NCBI GenBank assembly: GCA_015709715.1
Contig: CP054184.1
Coordinates: 62,001 to 126,000 of the forward strand
DNA length: 64,000 nt
Reading direction: 5' to 3'
Source of the DNA: Nitrospira sp.
GTDB lineage: Bacteria > Nitrospirota > Nitrospiria > Nitrospirales > Nitrospiraceae
Numbering within the stretch: the first letter of the stretch is position 1; each line of letters opens with the position of its first letter. Positions 31,601 to 41,619 of the stretch are shown here, piece by piece. Both the position numbers and the translations under genes were made by a program. The notes beneath the pieces were generated by a model. That model did not search any database. It was given only the letters and a program-made list of their open reading frames with translations, and was not told the origin of the DNA.

Positions 31601-31934
31601 CGTATTTGTTGAGCACGCTGCGCTTGGCCAGGCCGATCGCCGTGTTGAGCGCCGTCTGGCCGCCCATCGTCGGCAAGAGCGCATCCGGCCGCTCGCACTC
31701 GATGACCTTCTCCACCACGTCCAAGGTGATCGGCTCGATATAGGTGCGGTCGGCAAAATCCGGATCCGTCATGATCGTCGCCGGATTGCTGTTGATCAGG
31801 ATGACGCGGTAGCCCTCTTCTTTGAGGGCCTTGCAGGCCTGGGTGCCCGAATAGTCAAATTCGCAGGCTTGGCCGATGACGATGGGGCCGGAGCCGATCA
31901 AGAGTATGGAACGGATGTCAGTCCTTCGTGGCAC
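28665..31934 (-). CDS. carB: Carbamoyl-phosphate synthase large subunit
   Basis: Makes carbamoyl phosphate from bicarbonate, ATP and ammonia delivered by CarA. At 1089 residues it has the full duplicated form: first ATP-grasp half ([40 protein letters not shown]), oligomerisation domain, second half ([38 protein letters not shown]) and the allosteric MGS-like C-terminal domain. Start is GTG at 31934 with GAGG 8 nt upstream. carA lies two genes upstream, separated by sppA and an M48 protease gene, which is unusual spacing for the two subunits. Confidence 0.97.
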   Translation of the reverse strand: MPRRTDIRSILLIGSGPIVIGQACEFDYSGTQACKALKEEGYRVILINSNPATIMTDPDFADRTYIEPITLDVVEKVIECERPDALLPTMGGQTALNTAIGLAKRSVLNKYGVKLIGASIEAIHKAEDRDAFRQAMWKIGLRVPDSGVATSLFEAEEQVKRIQFPAIVRPSFTMGGTGGNIAYNIEEFRTQVEWGLAMSPVRQVLIEQSVIGWKEFELEVMRDLKDNVVIVCPIENLDPMGIHTGDSITVAPALTLTDKEYQMLRDAAVRIIREIGVDTGGANIQFGMNPANGEMVVIEMNPRVSRSSALASKATGFPIAKIAAKLAVGYTLDEITNDITGVTKASFEPTIDYVVVKIPRFAFQKFPGADPTLTTQMKSVGEVMAIGRTFKESLQKAIRSMEVDQFGFASKMGLDLEVPSSLNREEAMEQVRKAVRTPLPDRLWRLADGMRLGMGNEELFALTKIDPWFLDQIRDIVTFEQRIVAERGRIGGTGLNQVLLAEAKERGFSDVRLAQLLGVEQGTVRNWRLALGQAPQPRSVTYKRVDTCAAEFEAHTPYLYSTYEQECEARPTARKKVVILGGGPNRIGQGIEFDYCCVHAAMALREEGIETIMVNCNPETVSTDYDTSDRLYFEPLTEEDVLNIVERERPIGVVLQFGGQTPLKLALSLSRAGVTILGTSPDAIDRAEDRERFRELLDKLGLRQAESGMARSVEEAVRIADAITYPVMVRPSYVLGGRAMQIVYDEAGLLAYMGTAVKASDKHPVLIDKYLRDAIEIDADAISDGKNVVVAGIMEHIEEAGVHSGDSACSLPPYTLDAALIEEIRRQMTALALELGVIGLMNAQFAVKDRTIYVLEVNPRGSRTVPFVSKAIGVPLAKLAMKVMVGKSLQQLNFVQAPTPTHLSVKEAVFPFTKFAGVDVLLGPEMKSTGEVMGIDSDFGWAFVKSQAGAGAILPTAGTAFISVKSDDRAGAHDVARRLAALGFRITATSGTALYLSEQGLTVDVVNKVQEGRPHVVDHIKNGEVALVVNTVRTASAQTDSLSIRREALHKGVPYYTTMRGALAAVMGIEALLKKGLAIRALQEYHRVQ

Positions 31935-31957
31935 GATTGACCTCGAGCAAATGGATG

Positions 31958-32944
31958 TTAGCCGGTCGGCAGGGGCGCCTCGGGCATGGGGCCCACCGGG
32001 GGGCGGTAGGGTTGGATCGGACCGATCGGTTGCACCGGACTCTGCCCCGGCGGATGGTAGTGCTTCAAGGCCTCCGGAATCCAGGCTTCGATCTGTTTGA
32101 TTCGGGTGACGTCCGAGGGGTGCGTCGAGAGAAATTCCGGGATCGCCTGCTGCGAGCGAAAGCAGAGTTTGTTGATCATCGCGCGCGGGCAGCCGCTCAT
32201 CCGTTCCCAGAAGGCCACGGCTTCACGCGGGTCGTAGCCGGCTTCGGCCATCAGGCGCAGGCCGATGTAATCCGCCTCCGATTCCTGGCGGCGGTCGAAC
32301 GGCAGCGATACGCCGACTCCATAGACGGTCATGGCGGCCATGGCCGCATCCGGCCGTCCTGCGGCGGCCCCCGCGCCCAGGGCGGCCAGTTGCCCGATCT
32401 GCTCCAGAATCCCGCGACTCATCCGTTCCGCTCCATGGCGTTGTAACGCGTGCGCCACCTCATGCCCCATGACGGTGGCGAGGCCGTCCTCGTTCTTGGT
32501 AACTTTGAGAATGCCTGTAAACACCGCCACTTTCCCTCCCGGCAGGGCGAAGGCGTTGACGGTGCGGTCGTCCTGAATGACGGCGAACTCCCATTGGTAC
32601 TCCGGCTTGTTGGCTGCCTTTGCGATGCGGTTGCCGACGCGGTGCACCATCTCGTTGAGTTCCACATTGTTGGTCAAGGGCGCCTGGCGCAACACCTCCC
32701 GAAAGGCCGAGAGGCCCATCGCCATTTCCTTTTCCTCGGAAATGTATATGAACTGGTCGCGAGCAGTCCCCGGAGCCCGCTGGCAGCCGGCGAGCGACTG
32801 CAGGAGGCCCGTCACCGCGCCCAAGCCGGTCAGGGTCGGCAGGGCGGCGGCTGCGCGAGCACCCAAGGCCAGCAGCGCGCGGCGACCCATGCGGCTGTTC
32901 AGCCACGTGTCGATGGAGGAAGTCGGTGATGAGGGCGTCATCAT
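31958..32944 (-). CDS. M48 family zinc metalloprotease, lipoprotein-like
   Basis: About 328 residues. The N-terminus has an arginine pair ([12 protein letters not shown]), a hydrophobic stretch and a lipobox-like LAGC, so it is probably exported and anchored. The M48 active site is HEVAH (in [18 protein letters not shown]), with a downstream [12 protein letters not shown]lu ligand. A GAPRHC-free C-terminus ends Pro-rich. It resembles BepA/LoiP-type periplasmic proteases that act in outer-membrane protein assembly. ATG 32944 or 32941 fits a GGAAGG; the longer TTG start has none. Lies between sppA and carB. Confidence 0.87.
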   Translation of the reverse strand: MMTPSSPTSSIDTWLNSRMGRRALLALGARAAAALPTLTGLGAVTGLLQSLAGCQRAPGTARDQFIYISEEKEMAMGLSAFREVLRQAPLTNNVELNEMVHRVGNRIAKAANKPEYQWEFAVIQDDRTVNAFALPGGKVAVFTGILKVTKNEDGLATVMGHEVAHALQRHGAERMSRGILEQIGQLAALGAGAAAGRPDAAMAAMTVYGVGVSLPFDRRQESEADYIGLRLMAEAGYDPREAVAFWERMSGCPRAMINKLCFRSQQAIPEFLSTHPSDVTRIKQIEAWIPEALKHYHPPGQSPVQPIGPIQPYRPPVGPMPEAPLPTG

Positions 32945-32988
32945 CCTTCCATTCAATCAGTCTCAGGCCCATGATGCAACTCACGCCG

Positions 32989-33957
32989 TCACGGCATCCA
33001 GAGATACATGAACTGGGGCGATCCTCCGCGTACCAGCGTGAGGAGGTCCAGGTTGGCGAGCGAGCCGATCGTGGCTCCCGGTCCGGCCAAGCGGGAGTAC
33101 ACGTTGTTCTGGTATTCTCCAGGCCGCCTATAGGTGACGACTCGTGCTTCAGCGAGGCCCGCTTTCTGCTTGGCCAGTTCGATCGCATCATCCAAGTACC
33201 CGATCTCATCGACGAGCCCCGCGGCCTTCGCCTGCTCACCGGAGTAGATCCGCCCGTCCGCCAGCTTTCTGACCTGGTCGGCGGACAGGCCCGGCCGTCC
33301 CTCCTGCACGACCTGCAGGAACCGCTGATAAAAGGCATCGATCACGCTTTGAAAGATGGTACGCTCCTCCGGCAACATGGCGCGAAACGGCGAGCCCATG
33401 TCCTTGCGCGGACCTGACGTGACGGCGTTCGTTTCGACCCCCACCTTCTCCAACAGACCTTTGGCGTTGACCGTCATCATAATGACTCCGATACTGCCCG
33501 TGACGGAGGATGGATGGGCGAAGACGGCATCTGCCACGGAGGCGATGTAGTAGCCTCCCGACGCGCCCACGTCCATGATCGACGCCACCACAGGGACTTT
33601 TCGCGCGGCCTTGAAGGTCTTCACCTCGTGGTACAGGATGTCGGACGCCGTTACGGTGCCGCCGGGGCTGTTGATGCGCAACACGACCGCTTTCACGCGC
33701 TCATCCTTGGCGGCCCGCTCCAGTTCCTCTTTCACGGTCGCCAACATCCCTGGCGAGGAGTAGAAGCCATCCTTGTTCTCGGAACTGATCACGCCCGACA
33801 AATCGATTAAGAGGACCTTATCCTTGCCCGTTCCGCTCACCTTATGTTCTTCGAGGGCGCCGGGTCCGGGCGGGAGGTTGATCGTCACGCAGGCGGTCTG
33901 CAGCAAGGCTGCCAGCAAAACAGCGCCCGCGGTTGAGAAGTGCCAAGTGCTACGCAT
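32989..33957 (-). CDS. sppA: Signal peptide peptidase SppA, short form
   Basis: Degrades cleaved signal peptides in the membrane. The 322-residue length is the single-domain form. The N-terminus has a lipoprotein-like signal ([11 protein letters not shown]). The catalytic Ser lies in [20 protein letters not shown], followed by VTGSIGVIM; an upstream [16 protein letters not shown] matches the family. Its first 8 bp overlap the carA stop, which places it firmly in the pyr/car transcript. Confidence 0.9.
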   Translation of the reverse strand: MRSTWHFSTAGAVLLAALLQTACVTINLPPGPGALEEHKVSGTGKDKVLLIDLSGVISSENKDGFYSSPGMLATVKEELERAAKDERVKAVVLRINSPGGTVTASDILYHEVKTFKAARKVPVVASIMDVGASGGYYIASVADAVFAHPSSVTGSIGVIMMTVNAKGLLEKVGVETNAVTSGPRKDMGSPFRAMLPEERTIFQSVIDAFYQRFLQVVQEGRPGLSADQVRKLADGRIYSGEQAKAAGLVDEIGYLDDAIELAKQKAGLAEARVVTYRRPGEYQNNVYSRLAGPGATIGSLANLDLLTLVRGGSPQFMYLWMP

Positions 33958-35137
33958 GCTGGGTCTCCATTAAGGTGACGAATTGCTCGAACAGATAGGC
34001 GGAGTCGTGTGGGCCGGGTGAAGCCTCGGGATGATACTGGACGGAAAAGACCGGTTGATCGAGGCAGACTAAGCCCTCGACCGATTCGTCGTTGAGACTG
34101 GTGTGGCTGAGTTGCACACGGCCGAATGGTGTATCTGTCAAGGCCAGGTCGCCCGCCCCACCCGCTCGTGATGCGGGGAACCGCACGGCGAAATTATGGT
34201 TCTGCGAGGTGATCTCGACCTTTCTCGTCCGGAGGTCGATCACGGGGTGGTTCGCTCCGTGATGGCCGAACTTCAGCTTGTAGGTGGAAAAGCCCAGCGC
34301 CAACCCCAGCAATTGATGGCCCAAGCAAATGCCGAAGATCGGCAGCCGACCGATGAGTTCCCGCAACGCGGCCATCGCATAGGGCACCCCTTCGGGATCA
34401 CCCGGACCGTTCGAGAGAAAGAGGCCGTCGGGTTTGAGGGCCAGCACCGCCTTGGCCGGTGTGGAGGCCGGCACCACCGTGACGTCGCAGCCGACATCCA
34501 CCAAACGCCGCAAAATATTCTGTTTCACCCCGAAATCGTAGGCCACGACTCGCCAGCGCTTCCGCGGCTCCTGTGCGGCACCGACTTTCGGCAGGTCCAG
34601 CTTGGGGGCCCAGTCGCCTGTGCCGTGGGTCCATTGATAGGGGGTCTCGCAGGTGACCGTTGCGGCAAGGTCTCGCCCGATGATGCTCGGGGCCTGGCGG
34701 GCCTTCTCGGCCACGCGACGAGGGTCCAGGTCGAGATGGGAGATCACGCCCTGTTGGGCACCTTTCTCGCGTAGGTGTCTGGTGAGCGCCCTCGTGTCGA
34801 TGCCCTCGATCGCGACGATGTTGGCCTGCTGTAAATATTCCTGTAACGTGGCCTTACTGCGCCAATTGCTCGCGAGCCGGCTGGATTCCTTGACGATAAA
34901 CCCCTCGGCCCACACGCGCCGGGATTCCACGTCTTCGGGCGTGACGCCGTAGTTGCCGATGTGGGGGCAGGTCATCGTGACGATCTGGCCGCGGTAAGAG
35001 GGGTCGGTCAAGACTTCCTGGTAGCCGGTCATGGCCGTGTTGAACACGACCTCCCCGCCGGTTTCTCCTTCCGCCCCCAAGGCCCGCCCTTCGAACCAGG
35101 TTCCATCGGCGAGCGCGAGAATCGCTTTCTTCACCAT
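33950..35137 (-). CDS. carA: Carbamoyl-phosphate synthase small subunit
   Basis: Glutaminase subunit that feeds ammonia to CarB. The 395-residue protein begins [20 protein letters not shown], has the N-terminal [20 protein letters not shown] motif and a class I glutamine amidotransferase domain: [16 protein letters not shown], nucleophile Cys in [15 protein letters not shown] and YHPEASPGP. Its ATG overlaps the DUF4149 stop by one base (TAATG), and its stop overlaps sppA. Confidence 0.97.
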   Translation of the reverse strand: MVKKAILALADGTWFEGRALGAEGETGGEVVFNTAMTGYQEVLTDPSYRGQIVTMTCPHIGNYGVTPEDVESRRVWAEGFIVKESSRLASNWRSKATLQEYLQQANIVAIEGIDTRALTRHLREKGAQQGVISHLDLDPRRVAEKARQAPSIIGRDLAATVTCETPYQWTHGTGDWAPKLDLPKVGAAQEPRKRWRVVAYDFGVKQNILRRLVDVGCDVTVVPASTPAKAVLALKPDGLFLSNGPGDPEGVPYAMAALRELIGRLPIFGICLGHQLLGLALGFSTYKLKFGHHGANHPVIDLRTRKVEITSQNHNFAVRFPASRAGGAGDLALTDTPFGRVQLSHTSLNDESVEGLVCLDQPVFSVQYHPEASPGPHDSAYLFEQFVTLMETQHA

Positions 35138-35667
35138 TACTCCTTCACAGGGATCCAGGATCGTACCCGCACGGTCAGTAGCGCGATACCGAGTCCCACA
35201 TTCAAGATATACAGAATCCGCATCGGTTTATGCAGCTGGAAGAACGCTTCGAATGCGGCCTTCCTCGCTTCTTCCCCCTTGGAGGCAAACGCCTGCGCCT
35301 GCAAAGCGGCCGCCTGGGGGTGCAGGACGAAGGTAATGATTCCGGCAATGACCAACATCGCTCCCAATAGGAGCCATTCAGTCCGGGGCACGTCGTTCGA
35401 TATCTGCCCTTGGCGCACCAACCAAGCCCGCCAGAGAAGGCCTGCGGTCAAGGCGGCGGCTGTTCCCAGGATCAGGCGGTTGTAGCCTTCGAAGGCGCGG
35501 GTCAGGAAAAACCCGCCGGTATCCTGTCCACCGAAGGTATTGAACACGGCGGGGATCACGGCCGCTACCAATACCACGAGGCCGCCGATCCAGATCCCCA
35601 AGGCCAATAATTCGAGCGTGACACAGGCGATCAACCCTTGCCGCACGCTCGCCGCCCCTTCACGCAA
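35137..35667 (-). CDS. DUF4149-type integral membrane protein
   Basis: A 176-residue protein with four likely membrane segments ([66 protein letters not shown]). The pattern, including [13 protein letters not shown] after the first segment and a charged loop before the last, matches DUF4149. Function unknown. It lies between pyrC and carA and is coupled to carA by a one-base overlap, so it is part of the pyrimidine transcript. Confidence 0.75.
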   Translation of the reverse strand: MREGAASVRQGLIACVTLELLALGIWIGGLVVLVAAVIPAVFNTFGGQDTGGFFLTRAFEGYNRLILGTAAALTAGLLWRAWLVRQGQISNDVPRTEWLLLGAMLVIAGIITFVLHPQAAALQAQAFASKGEEARKAAFEAFFQLHKPMRILYILNVGLGIALLTVRVRSWIPVKE

Positions 35668-35731
35668 GCTGTGGCTCCCTGCCGCCGATTCTGTTCTCGT
35701 ATCACATTCGTCTCGCCAGAAAGCGTCAGGG

Positions 35732-37024
35732 CTACGCGCGGGGCGCCGGGCGCTCCAGATCGAAGACTACTCGTCCGCCTACAATCGTGGTGGTCACCTG
35801 CCCCTTCACCTTCCAGCCGGCGAAGGGCGTATTGCGGCTCTTCGAACGGAAGCGTGCGGGATCCACCTCCCACTGCGTCTTGGGATCGACGATCGCGACG
35901 TCCGCGGGCGCACCGACCGCCAGGGTGCCGGCCGGGAGGCTGAAGGCCTTGGCCGGCGCGGTCGCTAGTTTCTCCACCGCCCCTTCCAGCGACAGGACTC
36001 CCTCCTCCACGAGGGCCAGGGTCAAGGGCAGCGCCGTTTCCAAGCCGACGATTCCGAACGGCGCCTCGGTAAACTGCTGCTGCTTTTCTTGGGACGCATG
36101 GGGGGCGTGGTCCGTCGCGATGACGTCGATCGTCCCGTCGCGAAGCCCATCCTTGATGGCCTGCACATCCTGCCAGGTGCGCAGGGGGGGATTCATCTTG
36201 GCGAGCGTATTGTATCCACGGGTGACCTCCTCGGTCAGGGTGAAGTGGTGCGGACAGGCTTCCGCCGTCACCCGCAGCCCGCGCGATTTGGCTTCCCGGA
36301 CCATGCGAACCGACCCCGCCGTGCTGATGTGGGCTAGGTGGAGGCGGGCGCCGGTCAGCTCGGTCAGCGAGACGTTGCGCGCGACCATCACATCCTCCGC
36401 CGCGGATGGAATGCCGGGCAGCCCCAATTCGGTCGAAATCAGCCCCTCATTCATGCAGCCCCCTTCTGAGAGGTGCAGATCCTCGCAATGATCGACCACG
36501 GGGATATCAAAGGCTCGCGCATATTCCATGGCACGGCGCATGACCAGACTGTTCATCACCGGCCGGCCGTCGTCCGAAATGGCGATACAGCCCGCCCGAC
36601 GCAGGTCGCCGATTTCCGCCAGCTCTTTCCCTTCGGAGCCCTTGGTGATGGCCCCGATCGGGTACAGTCTGGCCGTTCCCGCCGCTTTGGCCCGTTCGAG
36701 CATGAATTCGGTAATCGATTGGTTGTCGTTCACCGGGTTGGTGTTCGGCATGGCGCAAACGGACGTAAAGCCGCCGGCGACGGCGGCCGCGGTGCCGGAT
36801 TGAATCGTTTCCTTGTACTCGAAGCCCGGCTCGCGGAAATGGACATGGAGGTCCACAAAGCCGGGAAGGACCAATCGACCGGCGGCCTGAATGACCGTCG
36901 CTCCGGCCGGCGTGGGAAGCGTCGGCGCCACGGCCGAAATTTTGCCGTTCTCGATCAGGACATCACCGATGCCGTTGAACCGTCCCGGATCGATCACCTG
37001 CCCGCCTTTGATCAACAGTGCCAT
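35732..37024 (-). CDS. pyrC: Dihydroorotase
   Basis: Third step of pyrimidine synthesis, ring closure of carbamoyl aspartate. The 430-residue class I enzyme has the metal-binding VDLHVHFREPGFEYKETIQS signature, then CAMPNTNPVNDNQ, VVDHCEDLHLSEGG, LHLAHISTAGSVRMVREAK and IATDHAPHASQEKQ. All expected His and Asp ligands appear present. It follows pyrB by 41 bp, the usual pyrB-pyrC order. Confidence 0.96.
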   Translation of the reverse strand: MALLIKGGQVIDPGRFNGIGDVLIENGKISAVAPTLPTPAGATVIQAAGRLVLPGFVDLHVHFREPGFEYKETIQSGTAAAVAGGFTSVCAMPNTNPVNDNQSITEFMLERAKAAGTARLYPIGAITKGSEGKELAEIGDLRRAGCIAISDDGRPVMNSLVMRRAMEYARAFDIPVVDHCEDLHLSEGGCMNEGLISTELGLPGIPSAAEDVMVARNVSLTELTGARLHLAHISTAGSVRMVREAKSRGLRVTAEACPHHFTLTEEVTRGYNTLAKMNPPLRTWQDVQAIKDGLRDGTIDVIATDHAPHASQEKQQQFTEAPFGIVGLETALPLTLALVEEGVLSLEGAVEKLATAPAKAFSLPAGTLAVGAPADVAIVDPKTQWEVDPARFRSKSRNTPFAGWKVKGQVTTTIVGGRVVFDLERPAPRA

Positions 37025-37064
37025 TGCCTACCTATCGTGCGTAAGAGGTGAATGAAGCGCCCGA

Positions 37065-37988
37065 TCAGTTGCCCGCTCCGGACATGAGGTACAGGATACC
37101 CATGCGGACGGCGACGCCGTTGGCGACTTGATCGAGAATGACGGATGACAGGCTGTCCGCCACGTCCGGGGCGATTTCGACGCCGCGGTTGATCGGCCCG
37201 GGGTGCATGACGATGGCTCCCGGTTCCGCCAGCTTGACCCGCTCGCCGGTCAATCCGTACTGCGTCGCATATTCGCGAATCGTCGGGAAGAGGGCTCGCC
37301 CCTGCCGTTCCAACTGCAGTCTTAACATCATGATCACGTGGACGCCGCGCAAGGCTTCGTCCAGGTTCGAATAGACCCGGACACCGAGCTGATCGATGTG
37401 CAGCGGAATCATCGTGGGCGGTCCCACGACTCGCACTTCGGCGCCGAGCTTTGTGAGGGCAAAGATGTTCGATCGAGCGACGCGGCTGTGGGCGACATCC
37501 CCCACGATGGCTACACGAAGGGCTGCGAAGTCCATCCCCCGGGTCCGAATGGTATAGAGGTCCAGCAGGGCTTGCGTGGGGTGTTCGTGCCAGCCGTCTC
37601 CGGCGTTGATGACGGATGATTTGACGCCCCGGGCCAGCGTTTCCGCCGCGCCGGCGGAGGAATGTCGGAGTACGATGATGTCCGCCTGCATGGCCTCGAT
37701 GTTGCGGGCGGTATCCAGCAGGGTTTCGCCCTTGACCACGCTGCTGGACGAAGGAGAAAAATTGATGACATCGGCGCTGAGGCGTTTGGCTGCCAGCTCA
37801 AACGAGGTTCTTGTTCTCGTGCTCGGCTCGAAAAACAAATTCACCACCGTCTTGCCCCGCAGGGCCGGCACCTTCTTGATTTCCCGGCCGGTGACTTCCT
37901 TGAAGGAGTCCGCGGTCTCGAGAATGAGGTTGATGTCTTCCGGCGACAGGAGGGTGAGGCTGAGGAGATCTTTTCGTTTAAGGCCCAC
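37065..37988 (-). CDS. pyrB: Aspartate carbamoyltransferase catalytic subunit
   Basis: Condenses carbamoyl phosphate with aspartate. The 307-residue protein shows [19 protein letters not shown] (carbamoyl phosphate site), [30 protein letters not shown] and [13 protein letters not shown]. Start is GTG at 37988, 15 bp... after the pyrR stop at 38003. No pyrI regulatory subunit gene is adjacent, consistent with control through PyrR and the class found with an active dihydroorotase neighbour. Confidence 0.96.
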   Translation of the reverse strand: MGLKRKDLLSLTLLSPEDINLILETADSFKEVTGREIKKVPALRGKTVVNLFFEPSTRTRTSFELAAKRLSADVINFSPSSSSVVKGETLLDTARNIEAMQADIIVLRHSSAGAAETLARGVKSSVINAGDGWHEHPTQALLDLYTIRTRGMDFAALRVAIVGDVAHSRVARSNIFALTKLGAEVRVVGPPTMIPLHIDQLGVRVYSNLDEALRGVHVIMMLRLQLERQGRALFPTIREYATQYGLTGERVKLAEPGAIVMHPGPINRGVEIAPDVADSLSSVILDQVANGVAVRMGILYLMSGAGN

Positions 37989-38002
37989 AGTGCTGTCCTC
38001 GA

Positions 38003-38690
<688 letters not shown>

Positions 38691-38702
38691 AAAGGCTGCG
38701 GG

Positions 38703-38731
38703 ATCTTAGCGAGTTGAAACGACCCTGTCAA
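38703..38731 (-). promoter_or_regulatory. Consensus promoter for the pyr/car operon
   Basis: On the minus strand TTGACA (38731-38726) and TAAGAT (38708-38703) are 17 bp apart. Predicted start near 38696, giving a ~133-nt leader that holds the PyrR element and attenuator before the pyrR ATG at 38563. Confidence 0.82.
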
Positions 38732-38780
38732 GAATCCGACAGGGCGTCCAATCTTGAAACGGGGTTGAGCCCTTCATTCA

Positions 38781-38809
38781 TTGACTCCCTGCATGCCTTT
38801 TGTTAGCTT
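38781..38809 (+). promoter_or_regulatory. Possible promoter for transketolase
   Basis: TTGACT (38781-38786), 17 bp, TAGCTT (38804-38809). The -35 is good and the -10 moderate. It would start near 38816, about 69 nt before the tkt ATG. It diverges from the pyr promoter; the two do not overlap. Confidence 0.4.
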
Positions 38810-38884
38810 CTGGCCGAGAGAACCGGCTCATCCAACTCAACTGTCCACCTCATCCGTTTTTCGTGAATCGTGAAAGGATCGCGC

Positions 38885-40756
38885 ATGACTTCCCCGACGA
38901 GTCCGGCGACGCCGGAATTGCTGACCGCCCTGGCCGATAAGGCCGCTCAACTCCGCATCGACAGTGTCAAAGCAACCAGTGAAGCCGGCAGCGGCCATCC
39001 GTCCAGTTGCTGTTCGTCTGCCGACATCGCGGCGGCCTTGTTTTTCTCGGTGATGCGGTACGACCCCCACAACCCGAAGTTGCCGAACAGCGATCGCTTC
39101 GTTCTCTCCAAGGGCCATGCGGCTCCCCTGCTTTATGCCGCCTGGGCGGAAGCCGGGTTGTTTCCGGCGTCCGACCTGCTGAAACTGCGCACACTCGGAT
39201 CCGATCTCGAAGGCCATCCTACCCCGCGTTTGCCCTTCGTGGATATGGCCACCGGTTCGCTGGGCCAAGGGTTGCCCGCCGGAGTCGGCCTTGCATTCAA
39301 CGCCAAGTCCATCGATAAGACCGATTACCGCACCTATGTGTTGATGGGAGACGGCGAGTCCGTCGAGGGCTCGGTGTGGGAGGCGGCTGAAGTGGCCCGA
39401 CATGCCGGTCTCGACAATCTCTGCGCCATCGTGGATGTGAACCGCTTGGGGCAAAGCGATCCCACCATGCTGCAGCACGACATGGAAGCCTACCGTGCCC
39501 GCTGGTCCGGATTCGGCTGGCATGCCATCGTTGTCGACGGGCATGACATCGCCGCCCTGCTTTCTGCCTTCGATGAAGCGTCGCGGACCAAGGGGCGCCC
39601 GACCGTGCTCCTCGCCAAGACCTTCAAGGGGCGCGGGATCTCCTTCATGGAAAACCATCCGGAATGGCACGGCAAACCCATCAAGAAGGGCGAGGACGAA
39701 CAGAAAGCACTGGACGAGTTGGCGAAGCAACGAAAGCCCGGAGCGGTCGCGCTGCAGGTCGCCAAACCGACGTCCGTGAAGGCCGCAGCTCCGTCCGCCG
39801 GAACGATGGCACCTCCTCCCTACAAGGTTGGGGAATCGGTTGCGACCCGCGAAGCCTTTGGCGCGGCACTCCTGGCGCTGGGCGAGGCGAATCCTTCCGT
39901 CGTGGCCCTCGACGCCGACGTGAAGAACTCGACGTACAGCGACAAATTCGGCAAGCGCTTTCCTGATCGGTTTTTGGAGAACTTCATCGCCGAACAAAAT
40001 ATGTTGGGCGCAGCCGCCGGAATCGCGGCTTGCGGGAAGATTCCATTCGTGGCCACCTTTGCCGCCTTTTTCACACGCGCCTATGACTTCATCCGCATGG
40101 CCGCCATCAGCCAGTCGAACGTGAAGCTGGTCGGCACACACGTGGGGGTCAGTATCGGCGAAGACGGTCCCTCGCAGATGGGGCTCGAAGATTTGGCGAT
40201 GATGTCGGCTCAGCCTGGCATGACGGTGTTGTATCCGTCCGACGGTGTGTCGATGTACAAGCTGGTTGAGATCGCCGCAGCCCACAAGGGGATGGTCTAT
40301 CTGCGGGCCGGACGCCCGAAGACGCCGGTCCTGTATAATGGTGATGAGCCTTTCCGAGTCGGCGGCTCCAAGGTCCTGCGGCAAAGCGCCTCCGATCGGT
40401 TGACGATCGTTGCCGCCGGGGTCACGTTGTTTGAGGCGTTGAAGGCGCATGATCAATTGAAAGCGGCCGGTTTCGCGACGCGCGTCGTGGACCTCTATAG
40501 CATCGTGCCCGTCGATCGCGCGACGCTGCTCGAATGCGCACGAGCGACCGACGGCCGGTTCCTGACCGTGGAGGACCATTATGCTCACGGTGGCCTCGGC
40601 GACACGGTGCTGAGCGCGCTGGCCTCGGAAGGCGTGCGAGTTCGAAAGCTGGCCGTGCGCGAGATTCCCCGCAGCGGAAAGCCCGAGGAACTCATCGATC
40701 ATTTTGGAATCGGAGTGCGCTCGATTGTCGAAGCAGCCAAAGAAATTCTCCGCTGA
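38885..40756 (+). CDS. tkt: Transketolase, full length
   Basis: Moves two-carbon units between sugar phosphates in the pentose phosphate or Calvin-type pathways using thiamine diphosphate. The single chain has 623 residues from ATG 38885 (AAAGGA upstream). The ThDP domain has SGHPSSCCSSADIAAALFF, GSLGQGLPAGVGLA and the GDGESVEGSVWEA motif. A Pro/Ala linker near residues 290-310 separates it from the pyrimidine domain (IAEQNMLGAAAGIA, VGVSIGEDGPSQMGLED). The length and internal linker resemble the shorter animal-type transketolase form rather than the 660-residue E. coli type. Confidence 0.94.
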   Translation: MTSPTSPATPELLTALADKAAQLRIDSVKATSEAGSGHPSSCCSSADIAAALFFSVMRYDPHNPKLPNSDRFVLSKGHAAPLLYAAWAEAGLFPASDLLKLRTLGSDLEGHPTPRLPFVDMATGSLGQGLPAGVGLAFNAKSIDKTDYRTYVLMGDGESVEGSVWEAAEVARHAGLDNLCAIVDVNRLGQSDPTMLQHDMEAYRARWSGFGWHAIVVDGHDIAALLSAFDEASRTKGRPTVLLAKTFKGRGISFMENHPEWHGKPIKKGEDEQKALDELAKQRKPGAVALQVAKPTSVKAAAPSAGTMAPPPYKVGESVATREAFGAALLALGEANPSVVALDADVKNSTYSDKFGKRFPDRFLENFIAEQNMLGAAAGIAACGKIPFVATFAAFFTRAYDFIRMAAISQSNVKLVGTHVGVSIGEDGPSQMGLEDLAMMSAQPGMTVLYPSDGVSMYKLVEIAAAHKGMVYLRAGRPKTPVLYNGDEPFRVGGSKVLRQSASDRLTIVAAGVTLFEALKAHDQLKAAGFATRVVDLYSIVPVDRATLLECARATDGRFLTVEDHYAHGGLGDTVLSALASEGVRVRKLAVREIPRSGKPEELIDHFGIGVRSIVEAAKEILR

Positions 40757-41453
40757 ACAGCCCGATCAGGCCCTTCCGAGCGGGCTGAACCAGATTCCCC
40801 TGTTGAAGATTCTCAGTGCCCAGGATCGCCACAAGATCCTGGGCGAGCTGATCGAAACCCGCTATGGAAAGGGGCAGTATATTTTCCGGGAGGGGGATCC
40901 TACGGAGTATTTCCATATCCTCAAAGAGGGCACGGTCAAGTGCGTGAAGTCCTCTCCCGGCGGGAAGGAGTGCACGCTCAAGGTGCTGATGCCTGGGGAT
41001 CTGTTTTGTTGTGATGCCGCGACGTTCGACGGGGCCTACCATCCGGGCACGGCTCGGCCCATGGGCGACGTCAGCGTGCTGCGGATGAGGAAAGAGGCCT
41101 ATTTCGAGATCTTGCGGCAGAACCCAGCCGCCGCGATGGAGGTGATACGACATCTCGGCAACCGCTTGAATGAGGCACAGGAAAAGGCCAAGGTTCTCGC
41201 GTTGGATCGGGCGGATCAACGACTGGCTTCGTTGCTGGTTGATCTGGCCGAGCGGACGGGCGTGAAGGAGCCGAATGGCATTAAACTGGCTGTTCGACTC
41301 ACCCGAGAGGACATGGCCGATATGGTGGGGATTACGACCGAGACCGCCATCCGCATCATGGCGCGATTCAAAAAAGATCGTCTAGTGTCCGGAACCGCTG
41401 CCCAGCTTATTGTTCGCGACCTTCCCAGGCTTAAGCTACTCGCTTCCACGTAG
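40725..41453 (+). CDS. Crp/Fnr family transcriptional regulator
   Basis: A cyclic-nucleotide-binding-fold regulator with a winged helix-turn-helix (about 242 residues). The sensor domain contains YIFREGDPTEYFHILKEGTV and KVLMPGDLFCCDAATF. The DNA-binding end reads LTREDMADMVGITTETAIRI, then FKKDRLV. No N-terminal Fnr-type cysteine cluster is seen, so it is not a canonical oxygen-sensing Fnr. The start is uncertain: TTG 40725 has a GGAG 9 nt before it and overlaps tkt. It lies directly upstream of nirK, whose promoter has a Crp/Fnr-like palindrome, so local control is a reasonable inference. Confidence 0.88.
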   Translation: MSKQPKKFSAEQPDQALPSGLNQIPLLKILSAQDRHKILGELIETRYGKGQYIFREGDPTEYFHILKEGTVKCVKSSPGGKECTLKVLMPGDLFCCDAATFDGAYHPGTARPMGDVSVLRMRKEAYFEILRQNPAAAMEVIRHLGNRLNEAQEKAKVLALDRADQRLASLLVDLAERTGVKEPNGIKLAVRLTREDMADMVGITTETAIRIMARFKKDRLVSGTAAQLIVRDLPRLKLLAST

Positions 41454-41481
41454 TTGTTCCCACGAGAGGCCGGTATTTTTT

Positions 41482-41507
41482 TAAAATATGATATTTGTCA
41501 TATTTTA
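41482..41507. promoter_or_regulatory. Perfect inverted repeat, Crp/Fnr-like operator upstream of nirK
   Basis: The arms TAAAATATGA and TCATATTTTA are exact complements separated by six bases (TATTTG), giving the TGA-N6-TCA pattern of Crp/Fnr-type sites. The region is strikingly AT-rich against a GC-rich background. Its centre lies about 42 bp before the transcription start predicted from TAAAGT at 41525-41530, the position of class II activator sites. An Rrf2/NsrR-type site is an alternative reading. Confidence 0.7.
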
Positions 41508-41524
41508 TTGGTCATGCTCTGCCG

Positions 41525-41530
41525 TAAAGT
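41525..41530 (+). promoter_or_regulatory. Possible -10 box of the nirK promoter
   Basis: TAAAGT matches four of six -10 consensus positions and gives a start near 41537. No good -35 box is present at the right distance; the inverted repeat occupies that place, as expected for an activator-dependent promoter. Confidence 0.45.
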
Positions 41531-41619
41531 GCGACAGTCGATCATCCTTCGAGCGCTCCGAGGGATGCCGATCGAAAGAGTAGTTTCAGCGGCGCTGATT
41601 CAACCATTAGGAGGCAGGC

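Noticed and set aside
40330..40341. TATAAT inside transketolase
   Set aside because: It sits in the coding sequence with no fitting -35 box and no downstream gene start.
38837..40702. Long open frame antisense to transketolase (621 codons)
   Set aside because: It is the reverse strand of a clear transketolase gene; no family motifs, and its composition is explained by codon bias on the sense strand.
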